Made by a program: the position numbers and the translations under genes. From NCBI GenBank assembly GCA_019748295.1, contig JAIEPT010000078.1:1-56527 (forward strand): a stretch of DNA of 56,527 nucleotides, given 5' to 3'. The notes beneath the pieces were generated by a model. The model searched no databases. It saw nothing but the letters and a program-made list of their open reading frames with translations, and had not been told where the DNA came from. The DNA comes from Gemmataceae bacterium (GTDB taxonomy: Bacteria; Planctomycetota; Planctomycetia; Gemmatales; Gemmataceae). Every line of letters begins with the position of its first letter. Positions within the stretch are counted from its first letter, which is position 1. Positions 1 through 9,704 of this stretch are shown here, piece by piece.

Positions 1-312
1 GCCGCGACCGCCGCCGCCGCCGCCGCCGCCGTAACCGCCTCGGCCGCCACCACCGCCGCCGCCCTCCTTAGGACGAGCTTCGTTGACGGTCAACGCCCGG
101 CCATCGATTTCCTTGCCGTTGAGGGCGGAAATCGCCTGGGCAGCTCCATCATCGGCATCCATTTCGACGAAGCCGAAGCCCTTCGAACGACCCGTGTCTC
201 GATCCATGATCACCTGCGCGGATCGAACCGATCCGAACGCAGCGAACATTTCCTCAAGATCCGCGTCCGCCACCGAGTAGGGCAGATTGCCCACGTACAG
301 TCTCTTACCCAT
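1..312 (-). CDS. RRM-type RNA-binding protein, glycine-rich tail (partial)
   Basis: The gene runs off the left edge of the window, so only its first 104 codons are visible. The protein starts MGKRLYVGNLPYSVADADLE and contains one RNA recognition motif: RNP2 is LYVGNL near residue 5 and RNP1 is KGFGFVEM near residue 44. After about residue 85 it turns into a Gly/Arg-rich tail encoded by repeated GGC/GGT codons. This is the architecture of the small single-RRM cold-shock/RNA-chaperone proteins of cyanobacteria and planctomycetes, which bind single-stranded RNA in the cytoplasm. The ATG at 312 directly precedes the RNP2 strand, as usual for this family. The stop codon is outside the window. Confidence 0.9.
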   Translation of the reverse strand, partial: MGKRLYVGNLPYSVADADLEEMFAAFGSVRSAQVIMDRDTGRSKGFGFVEMDADDGAAQAISALNGKEIDGRALTVNEARPKEGGGGGGGRGGYGGGGGGGGRG

Positions 313-511
313 GAACCTGACTCCAAGACCGATCCGTCCTGCCTGCGGGACGAGTTCCCTAGGACGGCATCAACTACCTTTTATCGCATTTCGAAGAAGG
401 TTTGTACAGGATTCCAAGCCCCATTTTTCGACTGGTTCGCCCAATCCGCGCCAATCGGCGGAATTTCCGCCTTTTGCGTGCGCGAAATATTTTTGCTTTC
501 CCGCAAATTTT

Positions 512-2794
512 TCACGGAGGAGCAGGTATTTCGCCTTCCACCACGTCGGCCGCGTGTGCCTTCTGAATCATTTCCTCCGTGCTGTCCGGGTCCACCGACC
601 GGCATGCCTCGGCCAACTGATCGGCGATCTCGCGCAGATCGCGACGCCAATCGGCCCGCTCGACGCCAGGGGGTGTTACCTGCATGAACTCCTCGCAGAG
701 CAACGTCAGGCGAAGGAAATGGCGAAAAAGCAGCCCTTCCTGCTTCACGAGATCGCGCGAGGTGATGAACTTGTCGAAGGCGCCGCCGAAACGGAGCAGT
801 TCCCCCGCCGCCCAGACCGCCGTCGTGTTCACGTCCGTCACTTCGGGGAACTGAGCATCGAACAGCAGGCGCACTTTTTCCGCGAGCGTCGGCGGTCTCG
901 GCTCGCGCTCGGCCCATGGCTTGTACTCGTCCTCTTCCTCTTCATCGTCCTCGCTGACCGCCGGCTTCGCGATGATGAGACCGCGGCGAATCAACTCCTC
1001 GTCCAGATACGTTCGCGCCAGCGGGCCCGGCGGCAGCTCCTCCTCAAACGGCACGCGCACATTCCGCAGGATCGCCCTCGGCAACTCGAGCACGCTCTCG
1101 AAAATCTGAATCCGCTCATCCTTGTCCGCAATCGCCAAATGCGGCAGGAGGAACGCGCCATACAGCGGATGGATGCTGCGAAACGCCAACAGATGATCCA
1201 ACAGCGGCGTCGGCTCCGCACTCACGGCCTGATACGGCTCGCTCGGCGGAGTGCCGATCGAACTCTCCGGCGGCGGAGCGGGGGGCTCGGGCGAAAGCGT
1301 CACGTAACCCGCACGCAGCAACGTCAGCAGCATGCGATCCAGCCCCTTGTCGGCCGCCTGAATGCGCGGCTCATCCATCATCCGTTTGCGAATGACGGCC
1401 CGGATGCGCGACACCTCGGGCGAAAGCTTCAGCATGTAGGCGAGCAACCGCCAGGGGAACGGGCCCTTGCTGTAGAGCTTCGCCGGCGGAGCCGATTGAA
1501 GCTGCTTGAATTGTCCTTCGCTCCAATATTGGCGCGTTTCGCTCCGCGTCGGCTTCTTGCGTTTCAGGTCCTTCTTCGCCCGGATCAGCATCGGATCCTT
1601 CGTGTTTTCCGGGATCTGATCGTATTTCTGCTTCCAGCGCAGAATCTTGACGTCGTCCTCATGGGCCACCGCGAACACATAGCCGCGATCATCGAACTGC
1701 GGCCGACCCGCGCGTCCGAAGATTTGCTGAGCCGTGCTTGGATCGATGAGTTTCTGTTTGTGTGCAGGCCCTTTCACCAACGACGAGAGGATGACCGAAC
1801 GGGCCGGCAGGTTGATCCCCGCGGCCAACGTCTCCGTGCAGATGACGAGGGCGAGCAGCTTCTTCTCGAACAGGCTTTCCACCACCCGGCGATACTTCGG
1901 CAACAGCCCCGCATGATGCACGCCGACGCCCCGATGCAGCAGTTGCTTCATCTTCGGCCCCACGCCACGCGACCAATCGAGTTGATTCACCTCCGCATGC
2001 AGCGGCGGCTTCTGATTCTCGGCAAGCAACGGCAACCCTTTCAGTTGCTCGGCCAAGCTCCAGCATTCGTCGCGATTGAAGCAGAAGACGAGCCCCGGCA
2101 GCAGCGCCCCATGCTCGTCCCCCTTCGCCATCTTGACGAGTTGCTCCGTGAGAAACTCGTCCGGCACCCACACATGCGTGAGCGGCACCCGGCGTTCCGT
2201 CCCCTGCACCAGCTCCAACTCGCGCTGATGGCTGCGACGCAGCCAGGCAAGAAACTCGGTCGCATTGCCGACGGTGGCCGACAGCAGCAGCAATCGCACA
2301 TGCGGCGGCAGCAGCGACAGCGACAGCTCCCACACGATGCCGCGCTCCTGGTCGGCGAAGCTGTGAAACTCGTCCATGACGACGGCGGCCACCTGCGAGA
2401 AATCGAACGCCGTCGGATGCAGCAGACGATTCAGAAGAATCTCCGCGACGACGACCAGAACGCGTGCGTCCGGATTGACCTTGCGATTGCCGGTGACGAG
2501 GCCCACATCCTCCGGCTTGAACCCCCAACGAACCGCCGCCTCCTGCATCTCATGAAACTTCTGCTCGGTGAGGGCGATGAGCGGCGTGGTGTAATACGCG
2601 ACCTTGCCCGAGTGCAGCGCTTCGAAGAGAGCCGCCTCCGCGATGAGCGTTTTCCCCGTCCCCGTCGGCGCCGCGACGAGCACGCCCTGCTCGGAGGCGA
2701 ACCAGGCGAGCAGAGCATCCTCCTGCACCGGATACGGCGGATACGGCAACTGCCCCAAGTATTGTTCGGCAAGCTGATCGCGTGTCGGAGTCAT
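512..2794 (-). CDS. DEAD/DEAH-box (Ski2-like) superfamily 2 helicase
   Basis: A protein of about 760 residues with a complete set of SF2 helicase motifs: Walker A APTGTGKT near residue 43, DEFHSF (DExH motif II), SATVGN (motif III), [12 protein letters not shown] (motif V) and [16 protein letters not shown] (motif VI). The motif V/VI wording is that of Ski2/Brr2-like RNA helicases and their bacterial relatives. The C-terminal part (about residues 430-760) has no motif I can name and contains an acidic EDDEEEEDE run. I chose the ATG at 2794 ([12 protein letters not shown]) because the in-frame sequence upstream is Arg-rich and overlaps a palindromic repeat. It probably unwinds RNA or RNA-DNA duplexes; the precise substrate cannot be read from sequence. 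Confidence 0.88.
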   Translation of the reverse strand: MTPTRDQLAEQYLGQLPYPPYPVQEDALLAWFASEQGVLVAAPTGTGKTLIAEAALFEALHSGKVAYYTTPLIALTEQKFHEMQEAAVRWGFKPEDVGLVTGNRKVNPDARVLVVVAEILLNRLLHPTAFDFSQVAAVVMDEFHSFADQERGIVWELSLSLLPPHVRLLLLSATVGNATEFLAWLRRSHQRELELVQGTERRVPLTHVWVPDEFLTEQLVKMAKGDEHGALLPGLVFCFNRDECWSLAEQLKGLPLLAENQKPPLHAEVNQLDWSRGVGPKMKQLLHRGVGVHHAGLLPKYRRVVESLFEKKLLALVICTETLAAGINLPARSVILSSLVKGPAHKQKLIDPSTAQQIFGRAGRPQFDDRGYVFAVAHEDDVKILRWKQKYDQIPENTKDPMLIRAKKDLKRKKPTRSETRQYWSEGQFKQLQSAPPAKLYSKGPFPWRLLAYMLKLSPEVSRIRAVIRKRMMDEPRIQAADKGLDRMLLTLLRAGYVTLSPEPPAPPPESSIGTPPSEPYQAVSAEPTPLLDHLLAFRSIHPLYGAFLLPHLAIADKDERIQIFESVLELPRAILRNVRVPFEEELPPGPLARTYLDEELIRRGLIIAKPAVSEDDEEEEDEYKPWAEREPRPPTLAEKVRLLFDAQFPEVTDVNTTAVWAAGELLRFGGAFDKFITSRDLVKQEGLLFRHFLRLTLLCEEFMQVTPPGVERADWRRDLREIADQLAEACRSVDPDSTEEMIQKAHAADVVEGEIPAPP

Positions 2795-2836
2795 TCGCCT
2801 GCCTCGCCATTTCGTCCATGTAGTTTTTCGCCGCGT

Positions 2837-2926
2837 GGTTCGCCGCGACGCGCCGCGGAGCGCGGACTGCGCGCCCCGCGATCGCATGTCGCCCAGTCCG
2901 CGTCCCGCTTGGCGTCGCGGCGAACC
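2837..2926. repeat. Palindromic intergenic repeat, family R4 (copy 1)
   Basis: An imperfect inverted repeat begins GGTTCGCCGCGAC and ends GTCGCGGCGAACC, with inner arms around CGGAGCGCGGACTG and CAGTCCGCGTCCCG. A second copy with the same layout lies at 32961-33052. It sits just upstream of the helicase gene and does not appear to code for protein. Confidence 0.7.
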
Positions 2927-3326
2927 GGGGCTTCCTATAGTGTTACGGACATCGGGAGAATGCCGCCCGGCAAAGGCATATGCGTCCTTGCTTCGTATCG
3001 AGTGTCAGCAAAAGTGGCTGGGGGGTATTCTGGGGCCGGATTCGCTGTTCCCGTGGAGCCGAGCAGACGTGTCGGAAGAACTGCGCTGGGAGTTGTACTA
3101 CGGCGTCGATTTGATCCAGCTTCGGCAGACTCCTGAGGCAGTTTCCTTGCTGGCAGCAGCGGCGGTGGAGCCGGACGCGCCGTAGAGGGTTCCCCCCGAC
3201 TTCTTCGGGTGGTGACGTGTCCCGTGGATGAATGAACGCCGCTCGGTTCGTAGCTGTCCATTCTGTGCGGCTGATTTTGGGAAAGTTGGCGCAGCTGCGG
3301 CGCGGGCGTTTGCATAAGCTGTCGGC
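2927..3326. other. Intergenic stretch without a convincing gene
   Basis: The stretch lies between the R4 palindrome and the IS66 remnant. An open frame on the plus strand up to 3185 ends in the reading ELYYGVDLIQLRQTPEA and has a slightly protein-like tail. It has no clear start, no ribosome binding site and an Arg/Pro-rich front derived from the palindrome, so I do not call it a gene. Confidence 0.4.
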
Positions 3327-3870
3327 ATGGACGCCATCGAACAACTCAAAGAGGACCTGCGGCAAGGGCGCATCGACCCTCACCGCTTGATCGAACTCCT
3401 CGTCACGCAGCAGCGGCAACTCGAGGCCGCACGCCAACGCGTCGAATGAGCCTTTTTCCGTCCGCGCCGAAGAAAAACGGCAGCACGAAAAGCAGCAGGG
3501 CGGCTGCAAACGCGAACTCTCCCGCAAAGGCCGGCGCGGCCGACTCACCAACGCCGACAAGTTCCTCCTGGCCGAGCGCAGCGAAGATTGTTACCCCGAA
3601 GGCGTGCCCGAAAATGATTGTTGGCTCTCGCACACGCGTGCCTGTCGTTCGACAAAGTCGGCGCCTTGCTGCGTTTTCTGCAGAACCTGCCTCTCGGCAA
3701 AACCCAAGCGGATGCGCTCTTGCATCGGCTGGCGCGGCAATGGAGCCATGAGTTCGAGGTACTGTGCACGCTGCTGGCGAATTCATTGGTAGTGCACATT
3801 GGTAGTGCATGCGGACGAGACGAGTTGGAGCATCAACAGCGTGTGGGCGTGTGTTGTTTTTCGGCGCTGA
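3327..3870 (+). pseudogene. Degenerate IS66-family transposase remnant
   Basis: Three broken frames together resemble an IS66-type transposase. The first (3327-3449) reads MDAIEQLKEDLRQGRIDPHR and stops after the start of the N-terminal coiled-coil region. The second (about 3510-3650) contains RKGRRGRLTNADKFLLAERS followed by EDCYPEGVPENDCWLSHTRA. The third (about 3630-3850) contains LLRFLQNLPLGKTQADALLH and, after another shift, VVHADETSW, the start of the DDE catalytic region. The last shift is caused by a 13-bp tandem duplication (ATTGGTAGTGCAC at 3785-3797, again with final T at 3798-3810). The C-terminal half of the transposase is missing. This is a dead mobile-element fragment. Confidence 0.8.
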
Positions 3871-4015
3871 AGAGAGAAACGTGGTCCGCTAATGGCTCGA
3901 CGCCGAAAACGTTTTTAGGACCTCGATTGGCGGCCAATCTTGAATAGCCAATCTTGAATAGCCAACCTTTGCTTCTCCTCCCATTATGCCGGACACGATG
4001 AGACACGGTGCGGAA

Positions 4016-6616
4016 TCACAACCTGGGGTCTACGGGTTCGCTCTCCAAAGCAAGCACGCCGAAGACGCACTCATGTACGCGCCGCAGCGGCTCTCGACGG
4101 ACAAATCGTTCCATCGCCTCGACTCCGAGGGCGAACTCCCCGAGGGCGAGCGACCTCTTGTGGCTCAGCCCTCGGCTCCGCAAGCGGGATAGGTTTTCGT
4201 CGGCGGTGTAGTCCGGTCCGTAGATGATCCGGAGGTACTCCCGCCCCCGACACTTTACCGCGGGTTGGGCAAGGCCGCGTTTGCCTCGGAAGATGAAGTC
4301 GAGCGGCTTCACCACCATGCCCTCGCCGCCGCGCTCAGTTAGTTCGGTCCACCAACGGATGCCATCGTCTACGCTCGCCAAGTCTGTGACGTCCACCAGC
4401 TTGTAGTTGGTCGCCAGCAACAGCTCGGGGTCGGTGCGGCAGATGGAGGCCAGCGTGTCCATGTGCCAGGTGTGGTTCTTGTCCGTGTGGACGCGGCCCT
4501 CGGACGCTAGCAAGTGAAAGGGAGCCAGCTTCAAGTCGGCAAGCGAGTTCACCGACCAGCAATACTGCCGGTAGGCGGCAACGAACTGGCCGACGTGCTC
4601 TTCCCGGCGGCGGCTCTGCGCCAAGAGCTGCTCGGCCTGGATTTGTTCCTCCCCGCTGAGCCGCTCGGTAGCTTGGGCCAATGAGTCGATCGCACGGGGC
4701 AGCGCGGCTTGCCCTGCGGCTCCGACCGCCGCGTACTGCGTCTTCAGGAGTTCCTGCGCCTTGGCCGACCAGGGCATCAGCTCGCAGTCCAGGCACGCCC
4801 ATGTCGTGTTTAGGGCCGTCCACAGGTCCGATGCGGTCAGAGTCTGTCGGACGCGGTCGAGGAACCGCGTTTCCAGCGCCGCGTCGTTGAAGAACTTTCG
4901 CCCTGTGCGCGTGACGACGGTGCCGATCTCCCCTTCGAGGACGCCGAACCGTTCCCGTGCCGCCTGTTCGTCGCGGCAGACGATCACGACAGCACGGGAC
5001 CCCATGTGCTTTTCCTCGCAGATTACTTGCGGGGCGCCTTGGTTGCGGTAGTAGGCGAATGCCTCCGCAGGGTGTTCCAGCAGCCCCGGCTCGTTGCTCG
5101 TCTCGCACGGGGACATGGTGGGCGGCAGGTAGATCAGCCACTTCGGGTTGGCGGCGAAACGGCTCATGACTTCTAAGGCCGCCGTGGCGTGGGCCTCCCG
5201 AATGGTCACGTTGCCCCGTAGCCGGGTCGAGACGATCCGCTTGCCCAGCACGTCATCGGCGTCCAGTACCTCGTCGTCCTCTTGCTGAGCCGTGAGCTTG
5301 GGGGCCTGCTGATCGTCAGGCAAAAAGGGGCGGGCGGGTTCGCAGTAGGTCCTCGCTGCGGGGACCGAAACGAACTCCCGTTCCGGGTAACGCAGGGCGG
5401 TGAGCTTGCCTCCGAACACGCAGCCGGTGTCGATGTTGACCGTGCGGTTCAGCCACTCGGGGTTGGGGACAGGCGTGTGGCCGTAGACGACCATCGCCGA
5501 GCCGCGGTATTCCGCCGCCCAGTTGTACCGCACTGGCAGGCCGAACTCGTCCGTCTCGCCGGTCGTCTCGCCGTAGAGGGCGAAGTCCCGCACCTTCCCC
5601 GAGCCGCGGCCCTGCATCTCGGCTTTCATCCCGGCATGAGCGACCACCAGCTTGCCGTCGTCGAGCACGTAGTGGCTCACCAACCCGTCGAGGAACGCTG
5701 CCAGCGACTTGGTAAACTGAGCCCGTACCTCGTCCGGCAGGGCGTCGATCTCGGCGAGCGACTCAGCAAGCCCGTGCGTGATCTGCACGTCGCGGCCATT
5801 GAGTTTCTTGAGCAGCTTCATGTCATGGTTCCCAGGCACGCAGAGGGCGGAGCCGAGCGTCACCATGTTGCGGGCGATGCTCAGCGTGTCGAGCACTCGC
5901 GGCCCGCGGTCCACGAGGTCGCCGACGAACACCGCCTTGCGCCCCTCCGGATGTACATAGGCGATATTCGACCAGCCCGGTTCGGGCTCGACGACGACTT
6001 TGCCGTAGCCCAGCCGCTCCAGCAGTTGCTCCAGTTCGTCGGCACAGCCATGAACGTCGCCGATGATGTCGAAGGGGCCATGCTCCTGGGTGCGATCGTT
6101 CCAAAGCGGAACCCGCTCGACCGCTGCCGCCTCGACTGCCTCCGGGCTTTCAAGGACGAAGACGTGGCGGAAGCCTTCGCGCTGCAGGCCTCGCAACGAA
6201 CGTCGCAGTTGCGAACGCTGACTGCGGATGACGTGCGGCCCGAAGGAACGATCCGACCGGGACCGGTTCCGCTCGTGACAGACATCCTCAGGCAAGTTCA
6301 ACACGATGGCGACGGGCAAGCAGTGGTACTTGCGAGCCAAGGCGACCAGCGGAGCGCGGGCTTCAGGCTGGACGTTCGTGGCGTCGATGACCGTCAGCCG
6401 GCCCAACGCAAGCCGTTGGGCGGCGATGGTGTGCAGAAGGGCGAACGCCTCGTTCGTGACCGCCTGATTGTTCTCGTCGTCGCTGATCATCGCTCGGCAA
6501 GCGTCCGAGGAAATGACCTCGGTCGGCAGGAAGTGCTTGCGGGCGAACGTGCTCTTGCCCGAGCCGCTGGGGCCGACCAGCACGACGAAGGACAGTTTGG
6601 GGATGGAGATCTTCAT
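4016..6616 (-). CDS. pnkp: Polynucleotide kinase-phosphatase-ligase (bacterial RNA repair)
   Basis: An 866-residue protein, close to the 870 of Clostridium thermocellum Pnkp, with all three domains. The kinase domain (about 1-175) has the P-loop GPSGSGKS with K21 and S22, plus D38. The binuclear metallophosphatase (about 180-430) shows GDVHG at 186-190, GDLVDRG at 232-238, GNHD at 262-265, HAG at 327-329 and GHTPV at 379-383. The ligase/adenylyltransferase domain (about 475-866) has motif I with the nucleotidyl lysine K536 in EEKHMGSRA. Pnkp phosphorylates 5'-OH ends, removes 2',3'-cyclic phosphate from broken RNA and adenylylates ends for sealing; the ligase step needs Hen1. The start at 6616 overlaps the upstream gene's stop by 4 nt (ATGA). 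Part of the hen1/ATP-grasp/pnkp operon. Confidence 0.97.
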   Translation of the reverse strand: MKISIPKLSFVVLVGPSGSGKSTFARKHFLPTEVISSDACRAMISDDENNQAVTNEAFALLHTIAAQRLALGRLTVIDATNVQPEARAPLVALARKYHCLPVAIVLNLPEDVCHERNRSRSDRSFGPHVIRSQRSQLRRSLRGLQREGFRHVFVLESPEAVEAAAVERVPLWNDRTQEHGPFDIIGDVHGCADELEQLLERLGYGKVVVEPEPGWSNIAYVHPEGRKAVFVGDLVDRGPRVLDTLSIARNMVTLGSALCVPGNHDMKLLKKLNGRDVQITHGLAESLAEIDALPDEVRAQFTKSLAAFLDGLVSHYVLDDGKLVVAHAGMKAEMQGRGSGKVRDFALYGETTGETDEFGLPVRYNWAAEYRGSAMVVYGHTPVPNPEWLNRTVNIDTGCVFGGKLTALRYPEREFVSVPAARTYCEPARPFLPDDQQAPKLTAQQEDDEVLDADDVLGKRIVSTRLRGNVTIREAHATAALEVMSRFAANPKWLIYLPPTMSPCETSNEPGLLEHPAEAFAYYRNQGAPQVICEEKHMGSRAVVIVCRDEQAARERFGVLEGEIGTVVTRTGRKFFNDAALETRFLDRVRQTLTASDLWTALNTTWACLDCELMPWSAKAQELLKTQYAAVGAAGQAALPRAIDSLAQATERLSGEEQIQAEQLLAQSRRREEHVGQFVAAYRQYCWSVNSLADLKLAPFHLLASEGRVHTDKNHTWHMDTLASICRTDPELLLATNYKLVDVTDLASVDDGIRWWTELTERGGEGMVVKPLDFIFRGKRGLAQPAVKCRGREYLRIIYGPDYTADENLSRLRSRGLSHKRSLALGEFALGVEAMERFVRREPLRRVHECVFGVLALESEPVDPRL

Positions 6617-7527
6617 GCGTCTTGTTTCGCCTCGCTCTGGAGTTCTCCATCCCTGTGCAACGTGTGCTGAAGTTCGGAATAAAAAGTGGTCGCGGGCAAG
6701 CTCGGCGGCAAGGATGAGCACTCGCCCGCTCCCATATCCACGACCAGCCAAGCTCCGTCTTCCGTTTGTGCGACATCCATCGTGAAAAAGGGAGCCTTGA
6801 ATCGTTGGGCCAGGCTCTCGAAAGGACTCCAGTCAGTGGGATTGGCCGCTTGGTTGTGGTAGTGCGAAGCGATCAGCAACTTGCCGCGCCAGAAGAACAG
6901 GCGGTACTCCTCGCACATCGGGTATTCACGAGGACTCGGGCCGCGAGAACGCAACGGCACATATTGCTTCACCACGAACCCGCGGTGGAACGTTTTTCCT
7001 TGCTCTTTTCGCAGGGCCTCCGCGACCGACTCGAAATGCTCCCGTCCCGCTCCTTTCGGGACGAAACAGGCTTCGTGCCACATATGCTTCGCCGACTTGA
7101 TATGGTCCTTCAGGACGAACGGACCGTCCCCGAGCTTGCGACTCTGGCTCCATGCGAGGTAGGCATCCGGAGTGTCTGTCCAAACCGCCGCCGGCGAGTG
7201 CTCGCGGACCTTTGGGTAATAGTTCGGGAAGTAGGTCACTTCGGCATACTGCTCGGGGGTGCTGACCAAGCGATATCCGCGCTCCGAGAGCGCGTGGCAG
7301 AAGCGGCGATAGGCTTCTTCCGTCCATATCCAGCCGCGGTAGAGAAGGAGACCGCCATCCCCCACGGGCAAAGTCTTGATGGCCTCTTCAGCGCCGTGGT
7401 AAGACAGTTCGGCCTCCGCGAACAGCAAACAAGTCCACCCGAGCGCTTTCGCGGCATCGTATTCGTGCTCGAAAACTGGGTCGGGCAACTTCTTCATCAT
7501 CTCGTTGCGTGGGAACAGAAGTTTCAT
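6613..7527 (-). CDS. ATP-grasp domain protein encoded within the RNA-repair operon
   Basis: A 304-residue protein with an ATP-grasp fold of the DUF4343-like type. Candidate ATP-binding lysines are K140 (GPFVLKDHIKSAKHMW) and K187 (FVVKQYVPL). EEYRLFFWRGKLL follows at 206, and a metal/phosphate-binding end FFTMDVAQTEDGAWLVVDMG then GAGECSSLPP at about 248-275. ATP-grasp enzymes activate a carboxylate with ATP and join it to an amine or thiol; which substrate is used here is unknown. The gene overlaps both neighbours by 4 nt (starts in the hen1 stop, ends in the pnkp start), so translation is almost certainly coupled to RNA repair. It has no Hen1 or Pnkp similarity, so it is a third component rather than a split domain. 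Confidence 0.85.
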   Translation of the reverse strand: MKLLFPRNEMMKKLPDPVFEHEYDAAKALGWTCLLFAEAELSYHGAEEAIKTLPVGDGGLLLYRGWIWTEEAYRRFCHALSERGYRLVSTPEQYAEVTYFPNYYPKVREHSPAAVWTDTPDAYLAWSQSRKLGDGPFVLKDHIKSAKHMWHEACFVPKGAGREHFESVAEALRKEQGKTFHRGFVVKQYVPLRSRGPSPREYPMCEEYRLFFWRGKLLIASHYHNQAANPTDWSPFESLAQRFKAPFFTMDVAQTEDGAWLVVDMGAGECSSLPPSLPATTFYSELQHTLHRDGELQSEAKQDA

Positions 7528-8972
7528 TCGCCTTCTCCTGAATGCCAACTGCTTGCGGGCATTGTGCGATCCGCGACGACCGTGAATACCGCCATCTGCG
7601 TCGGCGAGCCGTGCTCGGGGTGTTCCGGCCCGACCGGGAGAAACCGCACCGAGTACCCGAACCGGGCGGCGATGCTGTTTGCCCAGGCCTCGAACTCTTG
7701 TCGGGACCACTCGAAGCGGTGGTCCGCGTGGCGGAACTGTCCAGCGGGGAGCGTTTCCCACGTCACGTTGAACTCCCGGTTTGGAGTCGTCAGCACGACC
7801 GTGCGGGGCTTGGCGAACTCGAACAGCACCCGCTCGAAAGCCTTCAATCGCGGCGGGTCGAGGTGTTCGATGACCTCGACAACACTGGCGGCGTCGAACC
7901 CTTCGAGCCGCTTGTCTCGGTACATCAACGAACCGTGGATGAGCTTGACCCGGTTCGCTTGATGGTCGGGTAGGCGCTCCAACTTCAAACGGCGGGTGGC
8001 GATTTCAAGAGAGCGGACGGACACATCCATGCCGAGGATCTCCTCGAACTGCCGATCTTTGAGCAGTTCGCGGATCAGCTTCCCTTCGCCGCAGCCAAGG
8101 TCAAGCACGCGTTTGGCCCCCGTGGACCGCAACGCGGCCATGACGGTCATAAGGCGCTGTTCATTGAGGCTGAGCGGGTTTTCCAGCGACTGCTCGGCCC
8201 TCTCCTTCTCGGGCGTGTCCTCCTCGCCCTCGCCCGGCTCTTCTTCAACGACAAGGCGGCTCAGGGCCATTCGGAACAGGCTCGGCTGAAACCGGAGGTA
8301 GCGCCGGGCGATCTCTTCCCTTTGCGGGTGCCCGGCCAACCACCCCTCACCTTTGGCAAGCAGCTTCTCCGTCTCGTCGTCGCCGACGAAGTAGTGCTTC
8401 CGGGTGTCGAATACCGGAATCAAGACGTAGAGGTGCGTCAGCAATTCGCGCAGGGTCGTCGTCTTCCGCACGGTCACGGTGCAGCACGGGCTTTCGCCCC
8501 ACTCGGGGAACTTCTCGTCCAGCGGGTGGCGAACGACTTCGACTTCGTAACCGAGCGGCTCGAACATGGCCCGCAGGACAGGCTCGCCGCCCCGCACGGA
8601 GACCACGTCAAGCCGGGCTTCGAGCGGGATCGGCGTGGCGACCAACTCAGGACGGTCCTTGCACCGGCCTTGCAGCGCGGACCCAAAGACCTGTGAGATG
8701 GCCACGCTCATGAAAGACGAGGCGACGTAGGGGCGGTCGTTGACGTATTGCCCCAGCAGGAAGCTATGGTCGTGGTTCCTTCCTCGCACCATGCCCACGG
8801 CGTCCACATCCAGGAGCAGGCAGGCCACACAGCGATCAGGTCCGACCTGCGGGTAATACACGTGGGCCTTGCCGAAGCTCATGTCGAACGACTGGAAGCG
8901 GTCCGGGTGCTTGTGCAGGAGGTAGCCCAGATCGTTCGCCGGTCGCTGAGTCGTCGCGATCGTCAGCATCAT
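7524..8972 (-). CDS. hen1: Hen1, 3'-terminal RNA ribose 2'-O-methyltransferase
   Basis: A 482-residue protein with the bacterial Hen1 architecture. The N-terminal region (about 1-240) is the part that activates the Pnkp ligase. The C-terminal half is a SAM methyltransferase with motif I VLDLGCGEGK near 289. The Mn-binding Hen1 signature is intact: E366, E369 and H370 in EVIEHL and H418 in RHADHRFEW. These numbers match those published for C. thermocellum Hen1. It methylates the 2'-OH of the 3' end of broken RNA so that the repaired junction resists re-cleavage. The start is one of two adjacent ATGs (8972 or 8969). First gene of the three-gene operon; its stop overlaps the ATP-grasp start. Confidence 0.97.
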   Translation of the reverse strand: MMLTIATTQRPANDLGYLLHKHPDRFQSFDMSFGKAHVYYPQVGPDRCVACLLLDVDAVGMVRGRNHDHSFLLGQYVNDRPYVASSFMSVAISQVFGSALQGRCKDRPELVATPIPLEARLDVVSVRGGEPVLRAMFEPLGYEVEVVRHPLDEKFPEWGESPCCTVTVRKTTTLRELLTHLYVLIPVFDTRKHYFVGDDETEKLLAKGEGWLAGHPQREEIARRYLRFQPSLFRMALSRLVVEEEPGEGEEDTPEKERAEQSLENPLSLNEQRLMTVMAALRSTGAKRVLDLGCGEGKLIRELLKDRQFEEILGMDVSVRSLEIATRRLKLERLPDHQANRVKLIHGSLMYRDKRLEGFDAASVVEVIEHLDPPRLKAFERVLFEFAKPRTVVLTTPNREFNVTWETLPAGQFRHADHRFEWSRQEFEAWANSIAARFGYSVRFLPVGPEHPEHGSPTQMAVFTVVADRTMPASSWHSGEGE

Positions 8973-9482
8973 CGTTGAAGCCCTTCGTAGGCGGCGACAA
9001 GGCCCAGCAGTCATGGTTCCATGGATGACGGACGCCATCAAGGTGCTGTGGGTTCAGTCAAGTTATTCCCGGAGTTGGCTGGCGTGGCCATTTCGCCTAC
9101 GGCAAGACGAACAGCGACGACAGGCAGAAGGTGTGCGGCTGACCTAACCGCGGCAGCAACAACCGCAAGGAGTTTCCGATCCGAATGCGACCGCAGAGAG
9201 ATATCGATCCAGGGACGGCGCGTTCGGACGCTTGAGCGATCGGTGAAGCCACGCGACTCCGCTGGCGTCCGTTTTTGAGCCGTTTGCGAACAAGTCAAAC
9301 AGAAGACAATTGGCTGATGACTTGCTTTGAGACCGCAACTTGTTTACGAGGAAAACAGTTCGGTCCGGAGATGCGTTCTTGAGCCTATTCATGGCATACC
9401 CGTCGGCCAGCGTCAGGGCCGGATCGTCAAAAGGCTCGGCCCGTACTAGTTAGCGAGCCGAATAGTCCATCCGGACCACTAC

Positions 9483-9590
9483 TAAGCCGCAAGCGGGGAT
9501 TGCGAATGGTGGACACTGCTGTTCGGACGCGCGTCCAGTCCGGCGGAACGCAACGCATGGAGTTCCCTACAGGTTGTCATGTGCTGCATG
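9483..9590. repeat. Dispersed repeat AAGCCGCAAGCGG...TTCCCTACAG (copy 1)
   Basis: The segment starts AAGCCGCAAGCGGGGAT, continues with a GGTGGACACT stretch and a GTCCAGTC stretch, and ends near GGAACGCAACG and GAGTTCCCTACAGG. The same ordered blocks occur at 13024-13125, and the last block recurs at 52757-52795. It looks like an intergenic repeat, not a gene. Confidence 0.55.
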
Positions 9591-9704
9591 CTCGGTGTCA
9601 CAAACAACATACTCGGTCCGCGAGTTCGGCAGGATCGCCAAGGGCGCCTCACTTCCCTTGACGAACCTGCCGGCATCGCGAATCAAAAGCCTCTTCTCTG
9701 CTCC

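Noticed and set aside
287..3136. A 949-codon open frame on the plus strand opposite the helicase gene
   Set aside because: It is Arg/Leu/His-rich, has no family likeness and lies exactly antisense to a gene with all helicase motifs. Long antisense frames are expected in high-GC DNA.
2835..3185. A 116-codon plus-strand frame with a somewhat protein-like end
   Set aside because: The front is made by the R4 palindrome, there is no ribosome binding site and no family match was recognised.
5282..6670. A 462-codon plus-strand frame opposite pnkp
   Set aside because: It is the reverse-strand shadow of the kinase and phosphatase domains, whose motifs are complete on the minus strand.
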